Shown: positions 37,005-46,874, counted from the stretch's first letter. The stretch: 64,000 bases of DNA from Carpediemonas membranifera (GCA_019828565.1 JAHDYR010000064.1:248001-312000); one strand, 5' to 3'. Translations and numbers: made by a program. Notes: a model not told the origin generated them from the sequence alone.

Positions 37005-38690
37005 CTACACCTTGATCAGCGCCTGCATGTCCGACGACATCTCCCGAATAACGCCATTCTGCTCAGTAGCAGTGACCACCTCGTACTCCCCATCATCCTT
37101 GACTCGGCGACAGTTGATCATGCTGAGCTTGTAGCTGACCGACGGAATGGAGTCGTGGATCGTGCAATTGTTGAGGCTCACAAGCTTGACATTAGGGAAC
37201 ACGCTTGAGAGTCGAACAAGACTGACTTCGCCCTTGTCGACAAAAATCTTTCGAACAGATTTGATTGAGTCAACAATCAAGGTCACCAAATGCACGAAAA
37301 ACGGAGAAATGGTTTGGAAATTACAGCTGATAGAAGTCAAGTCGAATGCATTCGCAATCCTTGCAACCTGAGGCGCAATATCCCCTCCTAAGCTAGGCAT
37401 TGATCTGAACATTAGTGTGGTAAGACTGGTGTGCTTTCCTGCCATATACGGGTCAAAATCGAGTCCAAGCGTGGTAACATGCACCATACGATCGACGAAA
37501 TGGTCCAGGTCTGCCAGTTCGACCCAAGACCTGCAGTCGAGCATCAGCTGGTTGAGTTTGGGATAGCAGAGCATTGCTGAGGCGACTGCAGAGGTATACT
37601 CGTCCGCTGGGAGGTTCCAGTCAAGAATCTGGAGACGCACGACGTTGCCAGCAGGCCAGGACTGGCCAGACCATTTCTTGGGACTTTTGACGTATAGAGT
37701 GTCTACGCAGTCATTGAACACCATGCGACGGGCCACGTGATCGGAAAACTCCTGATGGCAGATCATGAAAAGGCTGTGGGGCCAAGCACGAGCGGTGTGG
37801 AGCAGCGCGGTATCGCTCAGCCCGGCAATGAAGCTGATCATGGGCTGGAGAGCGTCAAACGGCTGCTTTCCGTGATGGTCCTTGGATGCCGAGTGGAGGG
37901 CAGCCGTCATGGACGCGAGAATGCCGCTGAGCACCTGCACGGGCACGCCGTCTTCGTGGGGGGTGTACTGGTCCTCGTTAATGGACGCATAGAGGTCCAA
38001 TCCATTGCTAACGCCAGTCTCATCCCATCTAGGACGCTTGATGTGCTGTGAGAGACGACTCGCCTGGTCTCTGAGGATGAAACCGTTCAAACCAGGCTGG
38101 GAGTACGGCTGGATCGCCATTTGTGACCCACTCACCTCGTGTGGTGCAGTTTTCGAAGGATGGGCGTCAACCATGGGAGGCAAACTGTCGAATATGTCTA
38201 GGTCATCTATCGTGGGCGAGAGCATCGTGCGAGACAAGTCCGAGGCTATCGGGACCATCGACTCTGAGAGTTCCTGTGAAGGGGCATCACGCTGAGGGCG
38301 ATATGTCCTTGGCTGGGACTGGGGCCGCGGGGCGGGCTGGGCTGGGGTCACAGGCTGCAGTGTCTCTCTGAGAAGCGGCGCAGACTCACGGGCGTTGTCC
38401 TCGTCCTCGATGGGCTTGAGGAACTTGGCCCACTGGGTCGACAGGACGAAACCGGCGTTCGTCACACTGTTTGGAAGGGATAACGCTCTCGCAACGTCTT
38501 TCCAGCGCTTCGTTCGTGAGATCTCACTAACTCCTCCACGTTCTCGTACACTGTTGTACAGAATCTTGAAGTCTAAGGGCGAATGGCCCACTATAGGCCA
38601 ACGTCCCGCGGGATTGTCCCTTTGATAGCGCTGGAACACATCGGCATTGAAAGGGTCTGTTTTGATCTCTTCTACTGTCCTCCGTGCCAT
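37005..38690 (-). CDS. ARID/BRIGHT-domain protein
   Basis: 561 residues from an ATG. Residues about 12-95 form an ARID DNA-binding domain: FNADVFQRYQRDNPAGRWPIVG, LDFKILYNSVRERGGVSEI, RWKDVARALSLPNSVTNAGF, then LSTQWAKFLKPIE; the GG turn and the L(x)nY(x)nL end are typical. A Pro/Gln-rich linker (100-165) is followed by a C-terminal half (about 310-540) with LRR-like periodicity as in F-box/RNI proteins (LMLDCRSWVELADLDHF, TLMFRSMPSLGGDI, VKLVSLNNCTIHDSI). The ARID plus RNI-like repeat pairing is unusual. Probably a nuclear chromatin regulator. Confidence 0.75.
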   Translation of the reverse strand: MARRTVEEIKTDPFNADVFQRYQRDNPAGRWPIVGHSPLDFKILYNSVRERGGVSEISRTKRWKDVARALSLPNSVTNAGFVLSTQWAKFLKPIEDEDNARESAPLLRETLQPVTPAQPAPRPQSQPRTYRPQRDAPSQELSESMVPIASDLSRTMLSPTIDDLDIFDSLPPMVDAHPSKTAPHEVSGSQMAIQPYSQPGLNGFILRDQASRLSQHIKRPRWDETGVSNGLDLYASINEDQYTPHEDGVPVQVLSGILASMTAALHSASKDHHGKQPFDALQPMISFIAGLSDTALLHTARAWPHSLFMICHQEFSDHVARRMVFNDCVDTLYVKSPKKWSGQSWPAGNVVRLQILDWNLPADEYTSAVASAMLCYPKLNQLMLDCRSWVELADLDHFVDRMVHVTTLGLDFDPYMAGKHTSLTTLMFRSMPSLGGDIAPQVARIANAFDLTSISCNFQTISPFFVHLVTLIVDSIKSVRKIFVDKGEVSLVRLSSVFPNVKLVSLNNCTIHDSIPSVSYKLSMINCRRVKDDGEYEVVTATEQNGVIREMSSDMQALIKV

Positions 38691-38938
38691 GTATTACGCG
38701 CCAGTGTTGTTTTGGTCTTTGACTCACGCTGATGTGGAGAACTACTCAACTGTCGGCAAATCAATCTGATCCGCCAGAGATTGATCTCAATATTGATCCA
38801 TTGAGGTCCAGAGACACAGTGCCACGGGTTCTCGAAACGTCTCACATATTTACAGTGTCTGGCGAGAACAATCTCGCTCTTGATTGACCTCATCCAAGAA
38901 CAGGCACCTTAAGCATACTGCCCAAGTCCACTACGTCC

Positions 38939-39394
38939 TCATTCGTACCACTCCAGCACCTCGTACTCGATGGCGCGTGCAGGGCATACGCGGGTGCAGC
39001 TCATGTCCGCTGTGCACTTTTCGTCGCTCTGGACAAGAATGCGGTGGCCGGTCGGGTGCTCGGGGTCTTTCTCGGCCCAACTCAGGGCTTTCTCGGGGCA
39101 TGACCGGACGCAGCGGCCACAATGGACGCAGCGTTGGTCGGACCAGTTGATTTTCACCACTTTAGGCTTCTTTCCGCCGTTAGTCGCTGAAATTTCAACG
39201 TCATTGGCGCTTCTCTTGGGGATCAATGGGTTCTTGGGACGCATTGGCTGTCTGCGGCCGACATTTTTCACCGAAGGGTCAAAGAGCACATGGCGCTGAA
39301 GCATGGTTTTAGCGACGCCTTCCGTCGATATTTCAACCTGGTCTCTCTCTTCCTCTTCAATGATTTCGTCTCTATCCTCTTCAATGGGCTCCAT
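38939..39394 (-). CDS. Two-cluster (4Fe-4S) ferredoxin-like protein with CxxDxxC site
   Basis: 151 residues from an ATG. The C-terminal 70 residues form a dicluster ferredoxin fold: CVHCGRCVRSCPEKAL (complete CxxCxxCxxxCP) and CTADMSCTRVCPARAI, in which the second Cys is Asp (CxxDxxCxxxCP). The Asp-for-Cys pattern is known from Pyrococcus-type ferredoxins, where the cluster is Asp-ligated or readily converts to 3Fe-4S. The N-terminal 80 residues are an acidic then basic extension (EEDRDEIIEEEERDQ, GRRQPMRPKNP) without a mitochondrial-type presequence. An electron-transfer role in anaerobic metabolism, or a subunit of an oxidoreductase, is likely; partner not known. Confidence 0.75.
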   Translation of the reverse strand: MEPIEEDRDEIIEEEERDQVEISTEGVAKTMLQRHVLFDPSVKNVGRRQPMRPKNPLIPKRSANDVEISATNGGKKPKVVKINWSDQRCVHCGRCVRSCPEKALSWAEKDPEHPTGHRILVQSDEKCTADMSCTRVCPARAIEYEVLEWYE

Positions 39395-39707
39395 CGAACA
39401 CCAGGGCGGTTAACCTGCGTTCTGAGCGCATCAAATTGCTAGGCGTCTGCCGGCTCTGTTCATCGTCCATTGAACGCGCAGCCTTTCTTTCTTCCATTTG
39501 TTCTTTCGTCTTGGCGACGAAATCAACATGGAATCTGACAAACGTTATTTCCAACATGAACATATCATCGCCCCCGTTTCGTCAGCGGGTGTTCTCAGAT
39601 GCCAAGTGAGATACCATGTTCAAAAATCTTTATATCTGCCTGATGTCGAAGTAATCTGATGAGGCTGTCGAATTCGACTCGAGAGCCAGTCAAACGGAGT
39701 GGCCTGG
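39395..39707. other. Divergent intergenic region
   Basis: Between the ferredoxin (minus) and ABC transporter (plus). A 60-codon minus frame (39381-39563) overlaps the ferredoxin start in another frame; it could be an upstream ORF, but nothing supports it as a gene. No repeat or RNA seen. Confidence 0.4.
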
Positions 39708-42700
39708 ATGCGCCTCTTCGGACGAAAGAGGAGTGTTAAAACTGATACAGGCAAGTCTACGCCTACTAATACGCGTCCCCGAATGGAAAATCCAGCCAAA
39801 CATGCTGGTTTTGTCCAGTTGTTGCTCTTTTCTTACTTGGGTGGGTTCTTTTCCCTCGCCCGGCGCAACACTATTACTAGCAATGATCTATACCTTCCTA
39901 TGCCCAAGTACACATCATACAGGGCCTATATGAAGCTCCTCCGAGGCTTCAACCGCAGTCGTGTTCTTTCCTTCGGCAAGATTCCTCGCAAGTTCAAGAT
40001 TGCCCGAGCTATCTTCTTCGACCTGGCCGTCCCGACCTACTTTGCCATCATCCTGGTCATTATCGGCGTGGTAGCCCAATACACGTATACCGCAATGATC
40101 ACGCCCTTCACACGCGTCCTCGAAGGCGATTACAACGTCTACACAAGTACCCTCATCGTCGCAGCCATGGCGTGCGTCCCATTCATCACCGCCTTCTGCA
40201 ACACCCACGCCATGACTGTCTCTATGCGCGTCGGTCGTTCGGTCGAGGTCTCTGTCAAGTCTCTCATCATGCAGAAGCTCGGTAAGGTCAGCGCCGGCCT
40301 CCAGGCAGCTCTCAGCAGCGGCAAGCTCATCCAGATCTCCATGACTGACGTCCAATCAATCCAGAGGTTCTTCCAGCAGCTAACCAACCTCGTGACAGTC
40401 CCCATCTCACTGTTGGCCAACTTCATCATCATGGTCTGGATGCTCGGCTGGCTCCCTGCTGTGCTTTCTATCGTCATCCTCGTCGTGCTCATCCCACTCG
40501 CCTTTAGCTCGACTATTCTCATCTTCGTTGGTTTCTTCAAAAAGATGAAGCTCGCGGGTGAGCGCGTCAAGTGGATTACTGAGGTCCTCAACGGCATTCA
40601 GACCATCAAGGTCCAGGCCTGGGAAGACTCGTTCGCTGGTCTGGTCGCCAAACTCCGTGCCCGCGAGCTCCGCGCCATGGTTTTCTCATTGGCCGGCTTC
40701 ACCTTCCAAAACGTGGTCACCTCTACCTTCCCAGTGATCGTCATCTTCTTCACGCTGCTCGGTTATGAGCTTGTCACTGGTAATATCGACACTGCCAGGC
40801 TATATACAGTCATGAGCCTAGCATTTCAGCTCCAGGGGCCGTTTAGGAACCTCCCCCAGGCCCTGAACGCACTAGTACAGTCGCTGACCTCGCTTAGGAG
40901 AGTGCAGGCTTTCCTCGAACTGCCGGAGATCGAACCCGAATCTATGGACCACACAGTGTTACCACACGGGACAGTTATTCTCGAGGGGACCTTCGCATGG
41001 CTCTGGAGGACTGATATCGTTCCCAAGATCCTCAAGGAGAAGCGCCAGAACAAGGCGGATGCTAAGGAAGCCAAGAAAGAGCGCGCCTCTCAACGTTCAA
41101 CCAGCGGAGCAACCACGCCGAACGACGCCGCGGCCCGTGGCACCGGGCTCAAGGGCAAGGAGCGGGGCAACTTCCGTCTCTCCATCCCTGGACCCATCAC
41201 TGTGCCTCACATGGCCCTCGTTCACATCACAGCCCCCGTTGCTGCTGGTAAGAGTGCCCTGCTGCACGCTGTTCTCGGCGAGATGCGGCGGGTCGACCCG
41301 ACACCGAGCCTGGCGGACCTGTATGACTTTACCCCGGTCCCCCGCAGCGCCTGTATGCACGGTGGATCCGTCTCCTACTGCTCCCAGGATCCGTGGCTTA
41401 CCACCAAGTCCATCAGGGACAACATCGTCATGCACGAGCCGTGGGACGAGGATAGGTACCGTTCCGTTCTGTTCGCTGCTTGCCTCGGTCCTGACCTTGA
41501 GGTGCTCGACCACAAGGACATGACACTCGTCGGCGAGCACGGGTTGACCCTCTCGGGCGGCCAGAAGGCCCGCGTCAACCTGGCTCGCTGCCTCTACCGC
41601 AAGGCAGACGTCTACGTCATCGACGACCCCCTCGCTGCTGTAGACGCCCACGTCTGCGAGCACATCATCACCCACGCCCTCGGCACGTTCCTCGCCGACA
41701 AGACGGTACTCGTGGCGTCCCACCGCGACGTCCCCGCGGACATGCAGATCACCATCACCAGAGAGCACGTTGTGTCCCTCAACGAGGAATACTCACCCCG
41801 CTCTCTCGAGCCAGCGGAGCCTGACCTTACTTCCCTCGACAACCTCATCCAGAGCACTGATAGTGGTGCCGAGAACACGCACACGAGCGAAGAAGCGGTC
41901 CACCGTAACGTCACGTTCAAGACGTATCTCCGCCTCATCTCTCTCGGCGGCGGTATTCCCATCGTCATCGCCGCCGCATGCTGCCTCCTGCTCGCCCAAC
42001 TCAGCTTCTCAGGCGTGTCCTTCTGGATCACGGCATGGTCGAACTGGCCAGACTTCATGTCGTGGCACTGCTGGCTGCTCGGTATCTTCATCATCGGCAG
42101 TGTCATGGTCGTCGGCAACACTACAAGGTCCGTTACACTGTTTAGCGCCACTATTCGGGTCTCGTCGCATCTTCATAAGACGCTGGTCAAGCGCGTCATG
42201 TCTGCCCCGATGAGCTTCTTCGAGACTGTTCCGGTCGGACGCATTGTTAACCGGTTCTCCACAGACATTGGCCTCGTAGACCTCTCGCTCCAGCTCAACC
42301 TGACCTTCTTTCTTGTCATGGTTGTCTCAGTAGTCTTCACGCTTGTGTCCATGGTGTTTGTGATGCCCGGCATCATTATCGTGGTTGTGCCAGTCATCGT
42401 TGTCTACCTTTACATCATGCGGACTGTCAAGTCGCCGTTCATCCAGCTCCGTCGCCTCCAAGGGTCCTCGAACTCGCCTGTCGTTTCACATTTTAGTGAG
42501 ACAATGAGCGGTATCACCACCATCAGAGCGCACGAAGACGTCGCCAACAACCAGCGGGCGGCCCAGGATCTAATGGACGGCTACCTCACGCCGGTACACG
42601 CCTTCATCGACTGCCAGAGCTTCGTCTTCCTGTGGACCCAGATCCTCGGCGCCATTCTCAGCGCAGGTGTTGTGATCATCGCCATCCCCATGTCACAGCT

Positions 42701-43688
42701 CATAGGCGTCAGCCTCTCTATGCTCGCGGTGACCAACCTCTACTCGGTCTCGATGCTCTTCGTCTTTGTCATTCTCATGTACGTCATGCTCGAGTCGGAC
42801 CTCGCCTCGTTCGACCGTGTATGTGAGTATGCTGACTCTCTCCCCTCTGAGGGCGGGCCGACCACTGCGCCCCCGGCCTCGTGGCCGGATGACGGCTCTC
42901 TTCATATCGACAACCTGTCGTACCGTTACAGACCCAACCTGCCTCTCGCCCTCAAGGACGTCAGCGTCGACATCCATTCGGGCTCCAAGATCGGCATCGT
43001 TGGCCGGTCTGGCGCTGGAAAGTCGACCTTTATCGCCGCCTTGCTCCGTCTGGCCCAACCCGAGCCCGGCTCCAAGGTCGTCATCGGCGGCATGGACGCG
43101 GCTGACGTCCCGATCAACGCCCTCCGCAAGGCCATCGCCATCATCCCCCAGTCGCCCGTGCTGTTCAGCGGCAAGCTCCGCATGAACCTTGACCCATTCA
43201 ACAGGTACGCCGACGACAAGCTGTTCGAGGTGCTCAACTCAGTCATGCTCGAGAAATACGCCGACAAGGAGGGTCTGGCACACCAGGTCATCCAGGGTGG
43301 ATCCAACCTCAGCGTGGGGGAGCGCCAGCTTGTCTGCCTGGCCCGCGCGCTGCTCCAGCAGAGCCGTATCATCCTCATCGACGAGGCCACCGCCAGCGTC
43401 GACTTTGCCACAGACGAGATCCTCCAGCGCACCCTGCGGACCTCCACGGTCGGCGCCACAGCGATTGTCGTCGCCCACCGCCTCGAAACGATCGCAGACT
43501 CCGATCTTATCATGCTCATCGACGACGGGAAGCTGGCCGAGTGCGGTCAGCCCAAGACACTGCTCGAGGATGACACTGGTAAGTTCACTTCACTCGTGAA
43601 GCGGGCCAATGCCGGTAAGGCCTTTGGCATGGAGGAGGAGGGCGAGCAGGAGGAGCCTGTTGCCCAGGCAGACGAGCTTGAACTGTAA
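39708..43688 (+). CDS. ABC transporter, C family (MRP-type full transporter)
   Basis: 1326 residues from ATG 39708. Layout TMD1 (about 95-385), NBD1 (about 500-690), TMD2 (about 740-1050), NBD2 (about 1080-1310); no TMD0. NBD1 has a degenerate Walker A (ITAPVAAGKSALL; first and fourth Gly replaced by Ala), signature LSGGQKARVNLARCL and Walker B VYVIDDPLAAVD, with Asp at the catalytic Glu position as usual in ABCC NBD1. NBD2 has intact Walker A GRSGAGKSTF, signature LSVGERQLVCLARAL, Walker B IILIDEATASVD and the switch His in VVAHRLET. It exports organic anions/conjugates at plasma or vacuolar membrane. Substrate unknown. Confidence 0.92.
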   Translation: MRLFGRKRSVKTDTGKSTPTNTRPRMENPAKHAGFVQLLLFSYLGGFFSLARRNTITSNDLYLPMPKYTSYRAYMKLLRGFNRSRVLSFGKIPRKFKIARAIFFDLAVPTYFAIILVIIGVVAQYTYTAMITPFTRVLEGDYNVYTSTLIVAAMACVPFITAFCNTHAMTVSMRVGRSVEVSVKSLIMQKLGKVSAGLQAALSSGKLIQISMTDVQSIQRFFQQLTNLVTVPISLLANFIIMVWMLGWLPAVLSIVILVVLIPLAFSSTILIFVGFFKKMKLAGERVKWITEVLNGIQTIKVQAWEDSFAGLVAKLRARELRAMVFSLAGFTFQNVVTSTFPVIVIFFTLLGYELVTGNIDTARLYTVMSLAFQLQGPFRNLPQALNALVQSLTSLRRVQAFLELPEIEPESMDHTVLPHGTVILEGTFAWLWRTDIVPKILKEKRQNKADAKEAKKERASQRSTSGATTPNDAAARGTGLKGKERGNFRLSIPGPITVPHMALVHITAPVAAGKSALLHAVLGEMRRVDPTPSLADLYDFTPVPRSACMHGGSVSYCSQDPWLTTKSIRDNIVMHEPWDEDRYRSVLFAACLGPDLEVLDHKDMTLVGEHGLTLSGGQKARVNLARCLYRKADVYVIDDPLAAVDAHVCEHIITHALGTFLADKTVLVASHRDVPADMQITITREHVVSLNEEYSPRSLEPAEPDLTSLDNLIQSTDSGAENTHTSEEAVHRNVTFKTYLRLISLGGGIPIVIAAACCLLLAQLSFSGVSFWITAWSNWPDFMSWHCWLLGIFIIGSVMVVGNTTRSVTLFSATIRVSSHLHKTLVKRVMSAPMSFFETVPVGRIVNRFSTDIGLVDLSLQLNLTFFLVMVVSVVFTLVSMVFVMPGIIIVVVPVIVVYLYIMRTVKSPFIQLRRLQGSSNSPVVSHFSETMSGITTIRAHEDVANNQRAAQDLMDGYLTPVHAFIDCQSFVFLWTQILGAILSAGVVIIAIPMSQLIGVSLSMLAVTNLYSVSMLFVFVILMYVMLESDLASFDRVCEYADSLPSEGGPTTAPPASWPDDGSLHIDNLSYRYRPNLPLALKDVSVDIHSGSKIGIVGRSGAGKSTFIAALLRLAQPEPGSKVVIGGMDAADVPINALRKAIAIIPQSPVLFSGKLRMNLDPFNRYADDKLFEVLNSVMLEKYADKEGLAHQVIQGGSNLSVGERQLVCLARALLQQSRIILIDEATASVDFATDEILQRTLRTSTVGATAIVVAHRLETIADSDLIMLIDDGKLAECGQPKTLLEDDTGKFTSLVKRANAGKAFGMEEEGEQEEPVAQADELEL

Positions 43689-43821
43689 CTTTTTTGTTTT
43701 GTTTGGTTTCGGAAGTAAAAGTTTGACTTGAACGTTTGATGCGGAGACCCTGAATTATCCAATCAAAAGCTGCATTTTACTGGACCCCACCCCGTCAGGA
43801 GCGGTCATTGTCACATGACAT

Positions 43822-46581
43822 CTACTTCTTCCCCTTCTTGGCCTTCTTCCCCTTCTTCCCCTTCTTCTTACTCACCCTCTCATCCACACTGATTGGATCA
43901 ATTAAGGCAGCCATTAGCCCAAGACCGCTCATCATCAAGGCCTCCATGCACTGGGCCGTGGTCAGGGCGGGTACTGCTGGCTCAAGACCTCTAACTCCCC
44001 AGGAAACCAGCGCGAGCTCTGAAAACTCATGCTGAAGCTTCAGAATATACCCAATAGCTATTGTAAACCGATTCTTGTCCGTCACAAGCTGCTCTATGGC
44101 CGCCAGAGCCCCGTCCCGGCGACTGGGCCAGCTCGGGTCAACCTCGGCCAAATGTTGCAAGCCGGGTCGAGCCAGTTGGCCCCTGAGATCGGAATAAACT
44201 GCGGAAACGACTCTGGCAGTGACTTTCTTCCTGCCAAGGCTGTGAAGACTTGGCATGAGCACGACCGGTACAGGACGCGACACACGGGCTAGGAAGCCGG
44301 ACTGTTTGATACACCTAGATATGATTGGATACGGTGGGTTGGGTCCTCCGAGAGCGACTGCGGCTGCATAGAGGGCTGTGATGGCGTCATCGGGGGCGTC
44401 TGGGAATACTGCGCTCATGACTGTGGCGAATGCCTGCGATGGGTGGGTCGAGGGCATGACGGGTGGGCGATTAACGAGCACTTTAAGGGTGCTTAGTTTC
44501 TTATCGACTTCAGCATCGTACATTCGAAGGATTCTGCCGAGGAAGAATGCTGTGGGGACATCTCCCTCCTCTGATACGAGATCTGCACCCGTAGCCACGT
44601 CCCAGATCATCGTGGCGATTGCGATTGCGCCGTTCTGACCCACCCCTGCCAACGCCGCCAGACACTCGACCGCACCGTCCATAGTTATAACGTACTCCTT
44701 CGTCGCGGGCAGGGTGAAGGATCCATGGGCTATGAGATGGGCAGACATGACGAACAACGCCCGGTCAACCCGGGCAATGGTGCGGGAGAAGAGGCCGACC
44801 TCTAGCACCAGGGCATGCTCTTTCAGCCCGAGCCTGAGCTTATGGATGAAAGCGTCAGTCTTGGCTCTGGTGCCGTAAACTCTGAGTCCCCAGTAATAAA
44901 TGTACATGCCCATGTCTGATAAATGACCTAAGAGCTTCGCCTCATCGCCTACAAGACTAAATGAGCCGTGGCGGAGCCCATCCATGGCTCTTGACTGCAG
45001 TATTTGCCGTATTTTCCCCACAGTCCACTCGAGGCTGGGCACAGGACCGCGGGCAGGTGGGAAGGAAACGAGGTCGAGGCCTGTGGGGGCAGGGGGCAGT
45101 TGTTGCATGGCTAGGGCCTTCAGCTGGGCGTTGGACAGGACAGGCTCGGGCTCTGCACCGTCAGCTTCGCCATCCCTCCCACCGTCGCCGTCGCCGTCGT
45201 TGGGTCTCGTGCTCCGCGATGTCAGCAGAGGTACAGACGCCGCCCCGTCCTGCTGCACCTCAGCCAGCTGTGCCTCCAGCTCATCACACCGTCGCAACAC
45301 GTCAGAATACCGCGCCTTTTGTTCGGCGAGAGCGTCCCCCGCGCCGGCCAACTCATCAACCCTAGCCTTGAGGGCCGTGTTCTCCTGGTACATGCTGGCC
45401 AACGCAGGCAGAGATTTGATCTGAACCGCTGTGACTGCAACTCTGTGTGCAAAGTCCTTCATGTCAAGGGCTATGGCGTCAGAGTCGTCGGTCTTGGGGG
45501 AAACCCAGTCGGACAGCTCGGCCTCTGCTGCTTCTGGGGCGAGCCTGAGTTCTGAGGAGAGTTCTTTGAGTGCAGCCTCGTGTCGTGCCTGACGTGAGAG
45601 AAGAATCTGGGCCGTTTCGGCAGACTCGATCTCTATACGTCGTGAGCACACGGCGCACAGTGACCTACGCTCTTTCTCCGCCCTCATTGAGTTCTTCATG
45701 AGCGCGATCTCCCTCTTCTTTAGCTCGACGTCCCTCTCGGCAGTCTTCACTGCCGCCTTGAGCTCTGCCACCTCGCCCTCGAGCGATTCGACCTTCATCT
45801 CGGTCCCCTCGATCTGTTTCTTCAATCTGGCGATCTCCTCCTTCGCTGCCTTCAGTTGGGCTATGCTGTCGTCCTGCTGGAGGCCCTGAAAGAGCTGGTG
45901 GAGCGCGTGGTACTTCTCCTCGGTCGCTTTCATCTCAGAGTAGGCTGCTGTGACCTCTTGCACACGCTGGCGTTCGAGTTCTTCGAGCTGGCGGCGGTAC
46001 TTCTCGTTCAAGGAGTTCTTCTCCGCCGTGAGCTGTTTGACGATCGCCATGCCGTCATCGCATGACTGCTGGTGCGCCTCCTGTTCGCCCTTGTACGCCT
46101 CGTTCAGTGATGATATCCGCTGCTGCAGCAGGAGATGAGCGGTGCGGTAGTCCGAGAAGACTCGCGCATAGCCCTTTCGTAACTGGAGAAGCAGGTCCGA
46201 TTGCTCGATACAGGATGATAGGAGCTGTTCAGAGAGGTCCCCGATGCATAGATCGGTGATTGCCTGGACATCCTGGGCTATGTGCACCAAATCGCGTGAT
46301 CCGCCGATGTTTGTGCCCCGGATGGCGTTAATGTAGCGGTTCTGGAGATCTCTCACCTGCTGGCGGGTAATAGGGGCATCATCTCCACGCTTCTTGGGGC
46401 GTACACGATACCATGTGTCTGTGTCTGTGAATTTTGCCACATATTCAGACTCGGAAGGCCGTCGTACACTCATAGATGTCTGTGAGCGCCTTGGCAGCGA
46501 TGGAGCCGGTGTTTTAGATTGAAATATAGCGGATCGCTTGATTCCAGGCGTTCCGATGGATGGAGTGAGGAGTGAGGACAT
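43822..46581 (-). CDS. Axonemal dynein light chain domain protein (AXDND1-like)
   Basis: 919 residues from ATG 46581 (MSSLLTPSIG). Residues about 75-260 resemble the axonemal dynein light chain domain of p28/DNALI1: TDLCIGDLSEQLLSSCIEQSD, LLLQLRKGYARVFSDYRTAH, LLLQQRISSLNEAY, then a long coiled coil (KEEIARLKKQIEGTEMKVES). A CAVC...R segment near residue 310 sits within the coil. The C-terminal half (about 500-900) is alpha-helical and acidic with no known family. The tail is SKKKGKKGKKAKKGKK, like that of the protein at 32390. AXDND1-type length (about 1000) and domain order fit. A sperm/flagellar axoneme role is inferred. Confidence 0.6.
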   Translation of the reverse strand: MSSLLTPSIGTPGIKRSAIFQSKTPAPSLPRRSQTSMSVRRPSESEYVAKFTDTDTWYRVRPKKRGDDAPITRQQVRDLQNRYINAIRGTNIGGSRDLVHIAQDVQAITDLCIGDLSEQLLSSCIEQSDLLLQLRKGYARVFSDYRTAHLLLQQRISSLNEAYKGEQEAHQQSCDDGMAIVKQLTAEKNSLNEKYRRQLEELERQRVQEVTAAYSEMKATEEKYHALHQLFQGLQQDDSIAQLKAAKEEIARLKKQIEGTEMKVESLEGEVAELKAAVKTAERDVELKKREIALMKNSMRAEKERRSLCAVCSRRIEIESAETAQILLSRQARHEAALKELSSELRLAPEAAEAELSDWVSPKTDDSDAIALDMKDFAHRVAVTAVQIKSLPALASMYQENTALKARVDELAGAGDALAEQKARYSDVLRRCDELEAQLAEVQQDGAASVPLLTSRSTRPNDGDGDGGRDGEADGAEPEPVLSNAQLKALAMQQLPPAPTGLDLVSFPPARGPVPSLEWTVGKIRQILQSRAMDGLRHGSFSLVGDEAKLLGHLSDMGMYIYYWGLRVYGTRAKTDAFIHKLRLGLKEHALVLEVGLFSRTIARVDRALFVMSAHLIAHGSFTLPATKEYVITMDGAVECLAALAGVGQNGAIAIATMIWDVATGADLVSEEGDVPTAFFLGRILRMYDAEVDKKLSTLKVLVNRPPVMPSTHPSQAFATVMSAVFPDAPDDAITALYAAAVALGGPNPPYPIISRCIKQSGFLARVSRPVPVVLMPSLHSLGRKKVTARVVSAVYSDLRGQLARPGLQHLAEVDPSWPSRRDGALAAIEQLVTDKNRFTIAIGYILKLQHEFSELALVSWGVRGLEPAVPALTTAQCMEALMMSGLGLMAALIDPISVDERVSKKKGKKGKKAKKGKK

Positions 46582-46841
46582 CACAGTCCGTTTGAAACCT
46601 TAACCTGCGGTCCCGTTGAGCTGGCACATTGGCGACTTTTATGGGCAAGGGATGAACATAGTCTGGTTGTTAGAAAACGCGTCATGGCATGTTTTACTGA
46701 GTGAACCTTCGACCAGACTAGCTACATGCCTGGGGTAATTGACAGCAATTCTTGAGCGGAAAAGATCCAGTCAACTAAAATGGCTGAGGTATGTCTGGTA
46801 AAGACACGCATAGGTCTTGATGAGGCCCGAATGCGCTGAAC

Positions 46842-46860
46842 TTTTTTCGTGCATGAAAAA
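46842..46860 (+). promoter_or_regulatory. T-tract/GTGCATG/A-tract promoter-like motif
   Basis: Six T, CGTGCATG, then five A, ending 14 bases before the ATG of the NIFK-like gene. Same core (GCATGAAAAA) as at 9551 and 36694. Confidence 0.4.
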
Positions 46861-46874
46861 CGATAGTCTCGACG

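Noticed and set aside
39381-39563. 60-codon minus-strand frame overlapping the ferredoxin start
   Set aside because: I tested it as a first exon of the ferredoxin gene; no GT-AG pair of about 28 nt joins the frames and the ferredoxin has its own ATG.
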